Source of the DNA: Terriglobales bacterium
GTDB taxonomy: Bacteria; Acidobacteriota; Terriglobia; Bryobacterales; Bryobacteraceae
DNA: 64,000 nucleotides
Direction of reading: 5' to 3'
NCBI GenBank assembly: GCA_027485675.1
Contig: JAIXQP010000028.1
Span: forward strand, 62,001 to 126,000
Both the position numbers and the translations under genes were made by a program. Shown in pieces: positions 17,797 to 27,300 of this stretch. Positions within the stretch are counted from its first letter, which is position 1; each line of letters begins with the position of its first letter. The notes below the pieces were generated by a model. That model was not told the origin of the DNA, did no database searches, and saw only the letters and a list, made by a program, of their open reading frames with translations.

Positions 17797-18483
17797 ATGC
17801 TACCTGCCTCTGAAGGCGTGGTCCGCTACAGCAGCCTCACCGAACAGATCGCCCACTCCGTCAAACAGGCCATCTTCCGCGGTGAACTGCAGCCCGGCGA
17901 CCGCCTCGTTGAACAGTCCATCGCCCGGGCCCACGGCGTCGGCCAGAACGCCGTCCGCGAAGCGCTGATCGCGCTCGCCCACCAGGGCTTCGTCAAACGC
18001 GTGGCCAACCGCGCCACTTACGTCAGCCAGCTCAATCTTGAAGAGGCTCAGAAGCTCTCTGTCGTCCGCGCCGCACTCGAAGGCGCCGCCTGCGAAATCG
18101 TCAGCCGCCGCTACGCGGCCGGCGAAGTCGAACTCGCTCAACTCGACCACCACCTCGCCGGCATGCAGGACGCCGCCGAACGCCTCGATCGCGTCGCCTT
18201 CTACGACGGCGACATCCAGTTCCACCGCGAACTCTGGCGCCTCACGGGCAACCACTATCTCGAACAGATGCTCGAACAAACCGTCGCGCCCCTGTTCGCC
18301 TTCTTCATCATTCAGTACTTCCGCAAAGGCGATCGCCTCGAATCCCTGTGCGAGGCGATTCCCGCCCACCGCCAATTGGTCGACGATATCCGCTCCGGCA
18401 GCCCCTCCCGCGCCCACGCTTCGCTGAACACCCTCATCGACGTCGGCGTCAAGCACCAGCAGGGCCTCGTCGCCCTCCCTTAG
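17797..18483 (+). CDS. GntR-family (FadR/FCD subfamily) transcriptional regulator
   Basis: 228 residues. Winged helix-turn-helix at ~10-75 (LTEQIAHSVKQAIFRGELQPG, then QSIARAHGVGQNAVREALI, NRATYVSQL), followed by an all-helical FCD ligand domain (85-220) with the metal/acid-binding pattern DIQFHREL and AHRQLVDDI. FCD regulators usually sense small carboxylates or sugar acids and repress a neighbouring catabolic operon. Divergent orientation from the receptor operon, with palindromic sites between them, points to control of that operon and of itself. Its stop overlaps the convergent TPR gene by 4 bp (18480-18483). Confidence 0.92.
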   Translation: MLPASEGVVRYSSLTEQIAHSVKQAIFRGELQPGDRLVEQSIARAHGVGQNAVREALIALAHQGFVKRVANRATYVSQLNLEEAQKLSVVRAALEGAACEIVSRRYAAGEVELAQLDHHLAGMQDAAERLDRVAFYDGDIQFHRELWRLTGNHYLEQMLEQTVAPLFAFFIIQYFRKGDRLESLCEAIPAHRQLVDDIRSGSPSRAHASLNTLIDVGVKHQQGLVALP

Positions 18484-19502
18484 GGCGTCGCCGGCTTCCC
18501 GGCCCGCAGCTTCTGATACTCCGCCAGATGCCGCTTGGCCAGCGCCGTCTGCCCCGTCCGCTGGTAGAGTTGACCCAGCCGGTAGTGCGCCGCCTCCATC
18601 CGCGGCGACCGTTCGAGCGCCGCCTCGAGCTCCCGAATCGCCTCGGCCGTCCGATTGGTATCCGCGCACAGCTTGCCCAACTCCAGATGCGGCTCCGCCA
18701 ACCCCGGCGCCAGTGTGATCGCCCGCCGCAAGTACGGCTCCGCCGCCGCGGGAGTCGCCGTCCGCGTCAAGCTCAACCCGTAAAGGTACTGCGCCTGTGC
18801 GTTCCTCGGATACCGCTTGGCGAACCCCTCGAGCCGCTGCCGCACCAGGGGCGCCGACTCCGGCGTCAGGTCGATCATCATGCCCAGAAATACGAGCGGC
18901 CGCAAGTCCGCCGGGTTCAGGTCCACCCCCGCGCACACCGCCCGCACCGCCGCATCGTACTCCCGGATCGCATACAGCGCCACGCCCTCGCCCACCTTCA
19001 GCCGCGCCGACTCCGGGAACCGCTCCGTCGCATACCGGAAGATCTGCAACGCCGGCTGCGCGGCGCCATGATTCTGCATATGGTTGCCCCAGTCGAACAG
19101 ATGCCGCTCCGTCGGCTCCGCCTCGGCGGCCTTCTGAAACCGCAGCGCCGCCGGCGCCGGCTGCCCGGCCGCCGTCAACCATTGCCCCTCCAGGTGGTCG
19201 ACGGTGGCCGAAGGCGGCATCGCGTCGATCAACGCTCTCGCCTCGGGCAACCGCCCGGCTTCCATGTAGGCCACCGTCAGGTCGTATTGCGCGGTGCGAT
19301 CCCCCGGCCGCGCCGCCGCTGCGGCCGCCAGAAACGGCAACGCCTTCGCCGCCTCCCCCGCCTCGAGCAGATACTGGCCCAGCGCCAGGTTCGGCCCAAA
19401 CGCCCTCGGCTCGGCCCGCTGCCGCTGCCGCAGAATCTCCTCCGGCGACTGGCCCCAGCCCCATGCCAAACTCAGAACCGCCAGCAAGACAACGCGGCCC
19501 AT
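18480..19502 (-). CDS. Secreted TPR-repeat protein, 340 aa
   Basis: Signal peptide MGRVVLLAVLSLAWGWGQS, then about eight 34-residue TPR-like helical pairs, for example LGQYLLEAGEAAKALPFLAA near residue 42 and LGQLYQRTGQTALAKRHLAE near 310. No enzymatic domain. It begins 2 bp after the stop of the molybdopterin enzyme, so it is the last gene of the group 24301-18480, and it ends overlapping the GntR gene from the other strand. Probably a periplasmic scaffold or partner for the proteins encoded before it. Confidence 0.85.
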   Translation of the reverse strand: MGRVVLLAVLSLAWGWGQSPEEILRQRQRAEPRAFGPNLALGQYLLEAGEAAKALPFLAAAAAARPGDRTAQYDLTVAYMEAGRLPEARALIDAMPPSATVDHLEGQWLTAAGQPAPAALRFQKAAEAEPTERHLFDWGNHMQNHGAAQPALQIFRYATERFPESARLKVGEGVALYAIREYDAAVRAVCAGVDLNPADLRPLVFLGMMIDLTPESAPLVRQRLEGFAKRYPRNAQAQYLYGLSLTRTATPAAAEPYLRRAITLAPGLAEPHLELGKLCADTNRTAEAIRELEAALERSPRMEAAHYRLGQLYQRTGQTALAKRHLAEYQKLRAGKPATP

Positions 19503-19504
19503 GG

Positions 19505-20185
19505 TCAGTAGTCCGTAATCTCCCCGCCCGTAATCTTCCGCTTCGTCTTGCCTCCTAAGTCAAGCGGAGTATCATACCCGGCCAGAATCCTGCCGTCCGG
19601 CGAGTAATACGGCCCAATGTCACAAGCCATGCTCCCTTTCCCCTCCTCCACAAAGGTTAGGGAAGTAATCAACTTAGCCGACTTATACCCATATCGCGAA
19701 GGATCCAGCAGCCGCAGCGGCGCCCCGTGCTTATCGGGCAGCGGCTTACCCGCCAGGTCCAGCACAAACATCACATTCGGCTGCAGCAAATCCGCCAGCG
19801 TGAAGTACTCATACCACTTATCCGCGCAGTCCACCCGCACCGCCTTGGCCCTCTTCCTTGGCTTGGCCAGATCGAGCAACTGCTGAAACCGGAACCCCGA
19901 CCATGTCGCCCGCGCCGACCAGCACTGCACGCATTTCATCCGCGACGATTGCGTCTCCTGCGGCAGAGCCCGCAGTTGCGCGAGCGGCAGCGCGACCGGC
20001 TTCTCCACCAAACCCTTCATCTGCAGCCGCCACGTCTTCTGATCGATCGGCGCCACCGGGCTGTACCACATCAGCTTCAAATGGTGCTCATCCGGCACGT
20101 CCGATGGCAGCAGCAACTTCGGCTTCTGCGCCGAAGCCGACGCCGCTCCCAGCGCCAATAAACTTCTACGGTTGAGCATTCGCAA
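19505..20185 (-). CDS. Tat-exported molybdopterin-dependent oxidoreductase (sulfite-oxidase fold)
   Basis: 226 residues. Twin-arginine leader (MLNRRSLLALGAASASA). The rest fits the SUOX-fold catalytic domain of the YedY/MsrP and sulfite oxidase type: WRLQMKGLVEKPVALPLAQL, then MKCVQCWSARATWSGFRF with the Cys that would ligate molybdenum, VRVDCADKWYEYFTLADL, and GAPLRLLDPSRYGYKSAK for the pterin pocket. No dimerisation domain and no heme domain, so electrons must come from or go to a partner. It overlaps the preceding FG-GAP gene by 20 bp and is 2 bp from the next TPR gene. Substrate unknown; methionine-sulfoxide-type or small-molecule oxidation are options. Confidence 0.85.
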   Translation of the reverse strand: MRMLNRRSLLALGAASASAQKPKLLLPSDVPDEHHLKLMWYSPVAPIDQKTWRLQMKGLVEKPVALPLAQLRALPQETQSSRMKCVQCWSARATWSGFRFQQLLDLAKPRKRAKAVRVDCADKWYEYFTLADLLQPNVMFVLDLAGKPLPDKHGAPLRLLDPSRYGYKSAKLITSLTFVEEGKGSMACDIGPYYSPDGRILAGYDTPLDLGGKTKRKITGGEITDY

Positions 20186-23123
20186 GATCCTCCAGCGCCT
20201 TCTTCGCCACCCGGCTCTCCGGCTTGGCGCGCAGCAGCCGCTCCATCGTCGCGCGGGCCTCGGGTATTCGTTTCATTTGAACGTACATCCTCCCCAGATT
20301 CAAATACAGCGTCTCATCGCCCGGCGCCTGCGCGATTCCCTGCTCGAAAGCCCGCATCGCCTTCGCCCCATCCCGCTGCTGCAAATAGAGCACCCCTAAG
20401 TTGTTCCAAGCCGCCCCCAGTACCGGCCGTAGCCGCACCGCTTCGAGCAACTCCCGCTCCGCCTCGCCCAACTGGCCCCGCTTCGCCAGCGTCAAGCCCA
20501 ACCCCTGCCGCCCATCCGCGTTGCCCGGCTCCCAACGCAGCGCCTCCCGAAAGTACCGTTCCGCCTCCCCCAGCTTCCCCAGTCGGTCGCACGCCTGCCC
20601 CGCGTTCAGCAGCACGTACGGCAAGCCGCTCTTGGCCGCCAACGCCTGTTCGAAATGCTGCAGCGCCGTCGCGTGGTCGTTCCGCGCCATCGCCACCCCG
20701 CCCAACTCGTTCCACGCCTCCGCCGACCCCGCGTCCACCCGCAGAGCCTCGTCCAACAGCCCCGCCGCCTTCTCTAACCGGCCCGCCTCCCGGTGGATCT
20801 GCGCCACCAGCGTCAGCGTCCGCACGTTCCCCGGTTGCTGCCGCAGCACGGCCTCCAGATAAGGCAACGCCTGCTCCGGGTACCCGCACCAGAGCAGGGA
20901 AGCGCCCAGCTTGAAGTAGTCCCGCCGCCCCCGTCCCGCCGGCCGCGGCGCCGCCAGGTCGGCCGCCACCTGCTGCTTCGACGGAGGCTTCGCGTAGATC
21001 TTCACCGCATGGCCGTCCGCATTCAGCAGCAGGCAAAGCGGCAGCTCCAACGGAGCCCGGTACTCAAACAGGTAGCGCCGGAACAGCGTAAACGTCGTCA
21101 GCCGGTCGCCTGTCGCCTCGGTCAAAGTGAACAACCCCGGCCCCTGCTGCGGCTCCGGCAACGGCACCGGGTCCAGCAGCCACGTATCCTGCAACCGCGG
21201 CGTGTTATCCCCCGGCGCCTCCCGCGCCTCCCACGCCTTGGCCGCGGCAAACGGCCGCCCCACCGGTGCCGCCCCCTCCGTCACCTCATACAAGCTGCCC
21301 GCCGCCAGCTCCCCCAACGGCTGCTCCAGGCCGCTCGGCCAAACCACCTTTACCGTCGCCGCCTTCTTCTCCCCCAACCCGAAGTACACCGTCTTCGTAT
21401 GCTGCGAAAGGTACCCGCTTCCCGCCGTCACCCATTTCGCCCGCCCGTCCACCGTCACCCGCGCCCCAATCGCGTCCCGGTTCGACTTCGTCCCTCGCAG
21501 CCGCAACGCCATCCGCTGCCGCCCCTGCCCCACCCGGTTTTGAAACACCCGCACCTGCGGCGCCAGCCGGTTCTTCACCACCAGATCCAGGCAGCCATCC
21601 CCATCAATATCCGTCACCGCAAACGCCCGCGCGTCCCCGGCATAAGCCAGCCCCGACTCCGCCGAAGCATCCCGGTACCGCCCGCCCTCTTTCACATAAA
21701 ACACATTGGGCTCATTCCCGTTCCAGCTATACCCCTCGCGGATGAACTGGTTGATCGCGTTCCATCCGTTCTCATATGGCCCCGACGCCACGGCCGTCGC
21801 CGGCGTCTTAGCCACCACCTGCCGCCAGAAGAAACCCATCAAATCCGGCTGCTTCGGCCCCGTCATCATCCCGCAAGTCAGGAACAGCTCTGCCTGCCCG
21901 TCGTTGTCGAAGTCCGCCGCGTCCGCCGACCAGCCCCATCGCCCCATCGCAATCCCCAAATCCTCGCCGCCGAACCGCCCCCCGCCCCGGTTCCGGTAGA
22001 AGCTGTTCCCCCGCGTATGCCCGTCCCACTTCCCATCAAACGGATACGGGAACTTCGGATGCCGCACCACCCGCTGCCCCGCCGCCGTCCACATATTCGC
22101 CACGTACAGGTCCGGCCGCCCCGCTCCGGCCTCGTCCCACCAGCACGCGCTCATCCCGGGCCCTATATCTTCAATGCCCGCCGCCGCCGCCACATCCCGG
22201 AACTTACCCCCCGAATTCCGGTAGAAGTTATTCCGCCCAAAGTCATTCGCCACATATAAGCTCGGCCAACCCGACCCGTCCACGTCCGCCCACGCCGGCG
22301 CAAAGCTATAGCGGTTGTTATTCTCGTCCATCCCGCTCGCCTGCGTGACATCCTCGAAGTAACCGGATCCATCCGCCTGCAGCCGGTTCCGAAACAGAAA
22401 GTTCGCCGGCCCGTTCTGCGCGTCAAAGTAAGGCACCGGATAGCGGAACTGCGCCTCGCTCTGAAAGAAGCTATAAGTACAAAGATACAGGTCTAACTTA
22501 CCGTCCCGGTCATAGTCCGCCGCGGCCATCCCGGTGAATCCCCCCTGAGGCGGCTTGGCGAATCGAAAGGCGTCCGGCGCCAGCCGGAAGCGACCCGCCC
22601 CGTCGTTCAGATACAGCAGCGGCCCCGCCCCGCGCAGCACGATCAGGTCTTGCCACCCCACGTTCCGCACGTCGAGAAACAGCGCCGCCGACGTATCGTC
22701 GAGCAACTCCACCCCCGCCACCCGCTCCACCAGCTTGCCGTCCTTCCAGCCGAACAACCGGTTCGGCAACCCCGCCGGCTGGCACACATAAATCTCGTCC
22801 CGCCCGTCGCCGTCGATATCCCCTACCGCGATCCCGTTGTTCCCATAAATGTCGATCCCGCTCGCCGCGTCCAGCCGGGATATCCAATATGGAATCCCTT
22901 TTTCGAGCTGCTCGTCCCGGAGCACCGTCCCCGTCACCTCGGCAAACCGTCCGTCCCGCCGCGGCGGCGCCGCCGGCATCACCGGGTCTTCGCCAAACTC
23001 GTCCTGCCCCCCGGCGATCAACTCGGTGTAGGCGAAGTACGGCGGGTTGTTCTTGTAAACCACCTCCTCCGCCCGCGCCAGCGGCGCCAACACCGAAAGC
23101 GCCAACCACTCCCGCCGCGTCAC
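20166..23123 (-). CDS. FG-GAP / ASPIC-UnbV (CRTAC1-like) protein fused to TPR domain
   Basis: 985 residues. N-terminal leader with RREWLALSVLAPLARA (Tat-like). Residues ~40-480 form a beta-propeller of FG-GAP/VCBS repeats with calcium loops such as VGDIDGDGRDEIYV, AADYDRDGKLDLYL, DAADFDNDGQAELFL and VTDIDGDGCLDLVV. An ASPIC/UnbV domain follows (MALRLRGTKSNRDAIGARVT to VKVVWPSGLEQPLGEL, ~525-600). The last ~280 residues are TPR repeats (LGLTLAKRGQLGEAERELLE). The fusion matches in one chain what the divergent locus encodes as two genes (27886-29565 and 29617-30390). It is coupled by ATGA to the upstream TPR gene and overlaps the molybdopterin enzyme, so probably a periplasmic or surface carrier for that system. 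Confidence 0.88.
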   Translation of the reverse strand: MTRREWLALSVLAPLARAEEVVYKNNPPYFAYTELIAGGQDEFGEDPVMPAAPPRRDGRFAEVTGTVLRDEQLEKGIPYWISRLDAASGIDIYGNNGIAVGDIDGDGRDEIYVCQPAGLPNRLFGWKDGKLVERVAGVELLDDTSAALFLDVRNVGWQDLIVLRGAGPLLYLNDGAGRFRLAPDAFRFAKPPQGGFTGMAAADYDRDGKLDLYLCTYSFFQSEAQFRYPVPYFDAQNGPANFLFRNRLQADGSGYFEDVTQASGMDENNNRYSFAPAWADVDGSGWPSLYVANDFGRNNFYRNSGGKFRDVAAAAGIEDIGPGMSACWWDEAGAGRPDLYVANMWTAAGQRVVRHPKFPYPFDGKWDGHTRGNSFYRNRGGGRFGGEDLGIAMGRWGWSADAADFDNDGQAELFLTCGMMTGPKQPDLMGFFWRQVVAKTPATAVASGPYENGWNAINQFIREGYSWNGNEPNVFYVKEGGRYRDASAESGLAYAGDARAFAVTDIDGDGCLDLVVKNRLAPQVRVFQNRVGQGRQRMALRLRGTKSNRDAIGARVTVDGRAKWVTAGSGYLSQHTKTVYFGLGEKKAATVKVVWPSGLEQPLGELAAGSLYEVTEGAAPVGRPFAAAKAWEAREAPGDNTPRLQDTWLLDPVPLPEPQQGPGLFTLTEATGDRLTTFTLFRRYLFEYRAPLELPLCLLLNADGHAVKIYAKPPSKQQVAADLAAPRPAGRGRRDYFKLGASLLWCGYPEQALPYLEAVLRQQPGNVRTLTLVAQIHREAGRLEKAAGLLDEALRVDAGSAEAWNELGGVAMARNDHATALQHFEQALAAKSGLPYVLLNAGQACDRLGKLGEAERYFREALRWEPGNADGRQGLGLTLAKRGQLGEAERELLEAVRLRPVLGAAWNNLGVLYLQQRDGAKAMRAFEQGIAQAPGDETLYLNLGRMYVQMKRIPEARATMERLLRAKPESRVAKKALEDLANAQP

Positions 23124-24301
23124 TGCATCCCCCCCTTCGGAGCACCCTGCAGCTTCTGGTGCATAGCCCGCTCCCGCGCCGCCAACGCCGGCTTCTGCAA
23201 CCGGTCATACACCCGCGCCAGCCGGTAGTGCGGCTCCGGCACCCCCGGGTTCAACGCAATCGCCCGCTCATACTCTCGCGCCGCGCCCGCCCAGTCTCTT
23301 TGCCGTTCAAGCACTTGGCCCAACTCAAACGGAAACTCCCAAACCTTCCCGTCCCGCCGCATCGCCTCGAGCAACAATGGCTTCGTTTCGTTATCCGGCG
23401 CTCCCGCCGCCGCCAGCGCCCGGGCGTAGACAAACGGGGCGAATCCGTTCTTGGCTTCGTTTCGGTACCAGGCCGCCGCCGCGTCCCGCAGCGCCTCCGC
23501 GCGGTCCGGCAACTGGTCGATCATCCGGCTCAGAAAGATGTACGGCTGCGGCACCTCCGGCGCCAGCGCAATCACCCGAAAGAATGCCGCGCCTGCCTCC
23601 GGGAACCGCCGCAGCGTATAGAGCGCTACGCCATAGGCCAACTCAATCTGCGGGCTCTTGTCGAACTTCCCTCGCGCCTCGGCCAGGAAGGCCGCCGCTT
23701 CGTTGAACCGTCCCATCCGCAGCAGCGCCTGCCCAAAGGCCGCGTGCGTCGGCTCATCGTACGGCAGCAGCGCCAACAGCGCCCGGTACTGCGCCACCGC
23801 CTCCTCCGGCTTCCCGGTCGCCTCGTACCCCCGCGCCAGCAGCAGCCGCAACTCCGGCCGCTCGCCACGTCTCAGCGCCTCCACCCCGAACGCAATCGCC
23901 TTCGGATGCTCCCCCACTTCGCCAAACAGCATCGCCGCCCGCAACGCCGCCGCCGCGTCCGCCTGCGGCGACCGCGCATACCGCCCCTCCCACTCCGCCG
24001 CCAACGCCCGCTTCCCCGCCGCCGCATAGTAGAGCGCCAACGTATGCTGCACCGCCGCCTCCCCCGCCGCCAACTGCTCCGCCCGTCGCGCCGCCTCCGC
24101 CGCCCGCTCCGGCATTTTCATCTGCCCGTACACCCGCGCCAGCCACGCCGCCGCCACCCCCGACGCCGGTTGCGCCTCCAACAACACCCGGGCCTCCGCC
24201 ATGCGGCCCGCCTCAAAGGCGGCCTGCGCTTGGGTAATCGAATCGACGGCAAAAAGGTACATGAGAAAAAGGAAGCGGCCGCTCCGCTCAGCATACTGCA
24301 T
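23120..24301 (-). CDS. TPR-repeat protein, 393 aa
   Basis: Nearly the whole chain is TPR-like helical repeats (for example QAAFEAGRMAEARVLLEAQP, then LARGYEATGKPEEAVAQYRA). The end overlaps the next gene start by 4 bp (ATGA). From the ATG at 24301 the first 25 residues (ERSGRFLFLMYLFAVDSIT) could be a signal peptide; a second in-frame ATG at 24262 would give 380 residues without it. Neither has a good ribosome binding site. The start region overlaps a strong terminator hairpin (24266-24321), so expression must pass through it; see that entry. First gene of the group TPR, FG-GAP/ASPIC/TPR, molybdopterin enzyme, TPR. Confidence 0.85.
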   Translation of the reverse strand: MQYAERSGRFLFLMYLFAVDSITQAQAAFEAGRMAEARVLLEAQPASGVAAAWLARVYGQMKMPERAAEAARRAEQLAAGEAAVQHTLALYYAAAGKRALAAEWEGRYARSPQADAAAALRAAMLFGEVGEHPKAIAFGVEALRRGERPELRLLLARGYEATGKPEEAVAQYRALLALLPYDEPTHAAFGQALLRMGRFNEAAAFLAEARGKFDKSPQIELAYGVALYTLRRFPEAGAAFFRVIALAPEVPQPYIFLSRMIDQLPDRAEALRDAAAAWYRNEAKNGFAPFVYARALAAAGAPDNETKPLLLEAMRRDGKVWEFPFELGQVLERQRDWAGAAREYERAIALNPGVPEPHYRLARVYDRLQKPALAARERAMHQKLQGAPKGGMQ

Positions 24302-24321
24302 GGCTGAACAAAGCGGCCGCT
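24266..24321 (-). terminator. Intrinsic terminator or attenuator after the second receptor
   Basis: Two copies of AGCGGCCGCT (24312-24321 and 24274-24283) pair across a loop that itself pairs TTCAGC with GCTGAG. On the minus strand the stem is followed by TTCCTTTTT (24266-24274). It lies 22 bp past the receptor stop (24344) and within or just before the start of the next gene. It would end the receptor mRNA, with any readthrough feeding the TPR/FG-GAP/molybdopterin genes. Confidence 0.75.
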
Positions 24322-24343
24322 GGTGGGTTTATAGACTCACGAT

Positions 24344-27300
24344 TTAGAACATGAACCGCAGAGCGAACTGGGTCCGCCGCTGGGTTCCGTCCTGGGTCGT
24401 GAAGATCCGGCCAAAGTTCGGGTCGCCCTGAATCCGATTCGGGGCGCCAAACTGCGGCGTGTTCGTCAGGTTGAAGGCTTCGGCCCGGAACTGCATCTGG
24501 AAGCGCTCGTTGAAACGAATGCCCTTGAACAGCGACAGGTCCATATAGGCTTGGCCCGGCTGGTTGTTCGATTGCAGCCCCAGGTTGCCCGGGGTGCCCG
24601 GCGTCGGCCGCACCACCGCCGACGTATCGAACCACTGGTCCACCGTCCGTCCGCCCGAAGGCGCGTCGTTCGGATTCTTGCCCGCCACCAGATCCGGCGT
24701 ACAGTTGCCGAAGCTGCCGACGCACTGGTTGGTGCCGACCGTGAACGGAGAACCCGTGCGCAGCGTCAGAATGCCGTTCACCTGCCAGTTACCCAGCAAG
24801 CCATTGGCAAACTTATTCTGCACATCGAGCGCCTTGCCCTTACCGATCGGGATATCGTAGAGCCAGCTGCCCGTCATGCTATGCCGGATGTCCCACGCCG
24901 CGCTCGAATACGCCTCGGAGTAGTTCCGCGGATCCTTCGGACCAAAGCCCGAAGAACCGCTCAGCGGCGTACCGGAAGTCGCCAGCGCATGGCCCCAGGT
25001 GTAAGCCACCAGGTACTGCAAGCCCTGCGAGAACCGCTTCTCCCACTTCGCCGTCAAGCCCGCGTACCGCCCAAAGCCAAACGTGCTCGTGTAGTTCACG
25101 CCGCCAATGTTCGGAATCGGCCGCCGCGCATTGCACTCAATGTTCGGACGCGGGTCGTTGTAACACGCGTTCGGATCGGAGAAGTGCAACTGGTGCGACT
25201 GCTTGTTACCGACATAGGCCAGCTCAAACGCGTTGCCGCCGCGGAACTCCCGTTGAATCGAGAAGTTCCACTTATGCACCAACGGGTTCCGGAAGTTCTG
25301 CGCCACGCTCCGGAAGTTGATCGGCGCGTTCAGCGAGAAGATGTTGATCGGGAAACCGCCCGAAACCCCGGCATTCAAATTGAAGAACGGGTTCGGTTCA
25401 AACGTCGTCACGTTGGCCGGACGCACCAGCGTGGTCGTTTGATTAAACGGCACGCCTTCGCCTCGGTTCGGGTTGCCGCCCTGGTTCTCTTCGCCGCCGT
25501 AGAAGATGCCGTAGCCGGCGCGAACCACCGTCTTCGGCGTCACCGTGTAGGCAAAGCCGATCCGCGGCGCTACGCTCGTCTTATCCCACGGGATCAGGTA
25601 CTGGTCCACCTCGCCGCGCGAAACCTTGACGTTCGCAAAGTCGCGCGCGAAGTTCGGAGGCAGCGGAGCGTCCTGGTCTTTACCCTTCGGAATAAACAGC
25701 GTCATCCGGTCGAAGTCAAAGTTCGCTTGCCGCCCGAACTTCTCGCCAATCGGCGAGAACAGCTCGTACCGCACGCCATAGTTGATCGTCAGTTTGCTGT
25801 TCACCTTCCAGTCGTCCTGCGCATAAAACGCCCAGGCTTCCTTCTGCGAAGAGATGAAGTTGGTCGTCGACATCTGGCCCTGCGAAACGCGTCCAATCAG
25901 GAACGACGCATAGCCATCGCCCGTCAGGTTCGACAAGGCGTCCGTGCCGTTCGGGAACGACGTCTCCGTCCGGTTGAACGTCCAATTCCCATGCGGACTC
26001 GGGAACTGGAAGAACGGGAACTTGATCGGCCGGAACTCGCCGCCGAACTTAATCGAGTGCGTGTTCTTCTGAATCGCCACGTTCTGAATGAAGTCCCAAA
26101 CGTTGTTGTACTCCTTCGAAGGCAGCCAGTCGGAAGCGCCAAAGCCGGAATACCGGTCGATGTTCGTCGACGGCAATCCCCCGTTCAGCGGACCGGTCGG
26201 GTTATACCCGCCAATGCCGAACGCCTTGAACTGGTCCGTCTCCGGATCGGCCTGCGTCCGGGCCGTCACCAGCCGCGAAAACGCCACGCGCGTCTCGGTC
26301 ACAAACGTTGGCGACCACGTCCGGGTGTAGCTCAACATCGCATTCCGCGCCAGCGTCTGTTCGATGTTCGAGGCAAAGTAGGTGCCGTCCAACGCGCCCG
26401 GCAGCGGCTGCCCGTTCAGTTGGTTCCGCTCCGACCACGACACGCTGCCAAAGATGTTGTCTTTGTCAGAGATCCGGTGGTCCAACCGGATGTCGAACTG
26501 CTTCACCCCGGACGTACCCGCCGTCGTGGTGAAGAAGTTGTTCAACGAAATGCCCGGTGCCGTCGCCACGTTCGGCGCCGGGAACAGGTCGGCGATCTTC
26601 TTCGCCGCAGGGTCCAGCCGCGAAGGCGGGATGATGTTGTTCGGGAACGGCTGCCGGATCAAGCCCGCCGTGCCGTTGGGATAGGTTCCCATCGCCTGCG
26701 TCGCCGGATCGTAGATTGCTCCTTCCCGTGCCGAAACGCCCAGCGTATTCGGAATCGACCGGTTCACTCCCAACAGTTGGGAAAAGTCGCCGTTCCGCAT
26801 CGCCGGCGTCGGAATGCTAAAGAACGCCGAAGTGCCCAGTCCGGGAACCGCGCCGCCCGTTGAGCGAATCTCGGTGCCCTGATAATCAGCAAACCAGAAC
26901 GTCCGGTTCTTGATCATCGGACCGCCCACCGCCGCGCCAAACTGGTTTTGTTTGAACGGGCCGCGCCGGACGTTATTGCGGTTGTTCTCCCACCGGTTGG
27001 CGTTCATCTTGTCGTTCTGCAGATACTCAAACAAAGCGCCATGAATCTGGTTCGTGCCGCTCTTGATGGTGACGTTCACCACGCCGCCCGCGCCCCGGCC
27101 GTACTCGGCGTTATACCCATTGGTCATCACGCGCATTTCGCCAATCGCTTCCACCGACGGCCCAATTACGAAGGACGTCTGGTTCAGGAAGTCGATCACG
27201 TTGACGTTGTTGTCCACGCCGTTCAGCAGAAAGTTATTCTGCCCGTTCGAACGCACCCCGTTGGCCGAAAAGCCGCCGCCGGTGGCGTCCCGCGCGCCGG

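Noticed and set aside
24274..24321. Two NotI-type sites (GCGGCCGC) as a cloning or vector artefact
   Set aside because: They form the stem of a hairpin followed by a T run just after a gene end, which a natural terminator explains fully.
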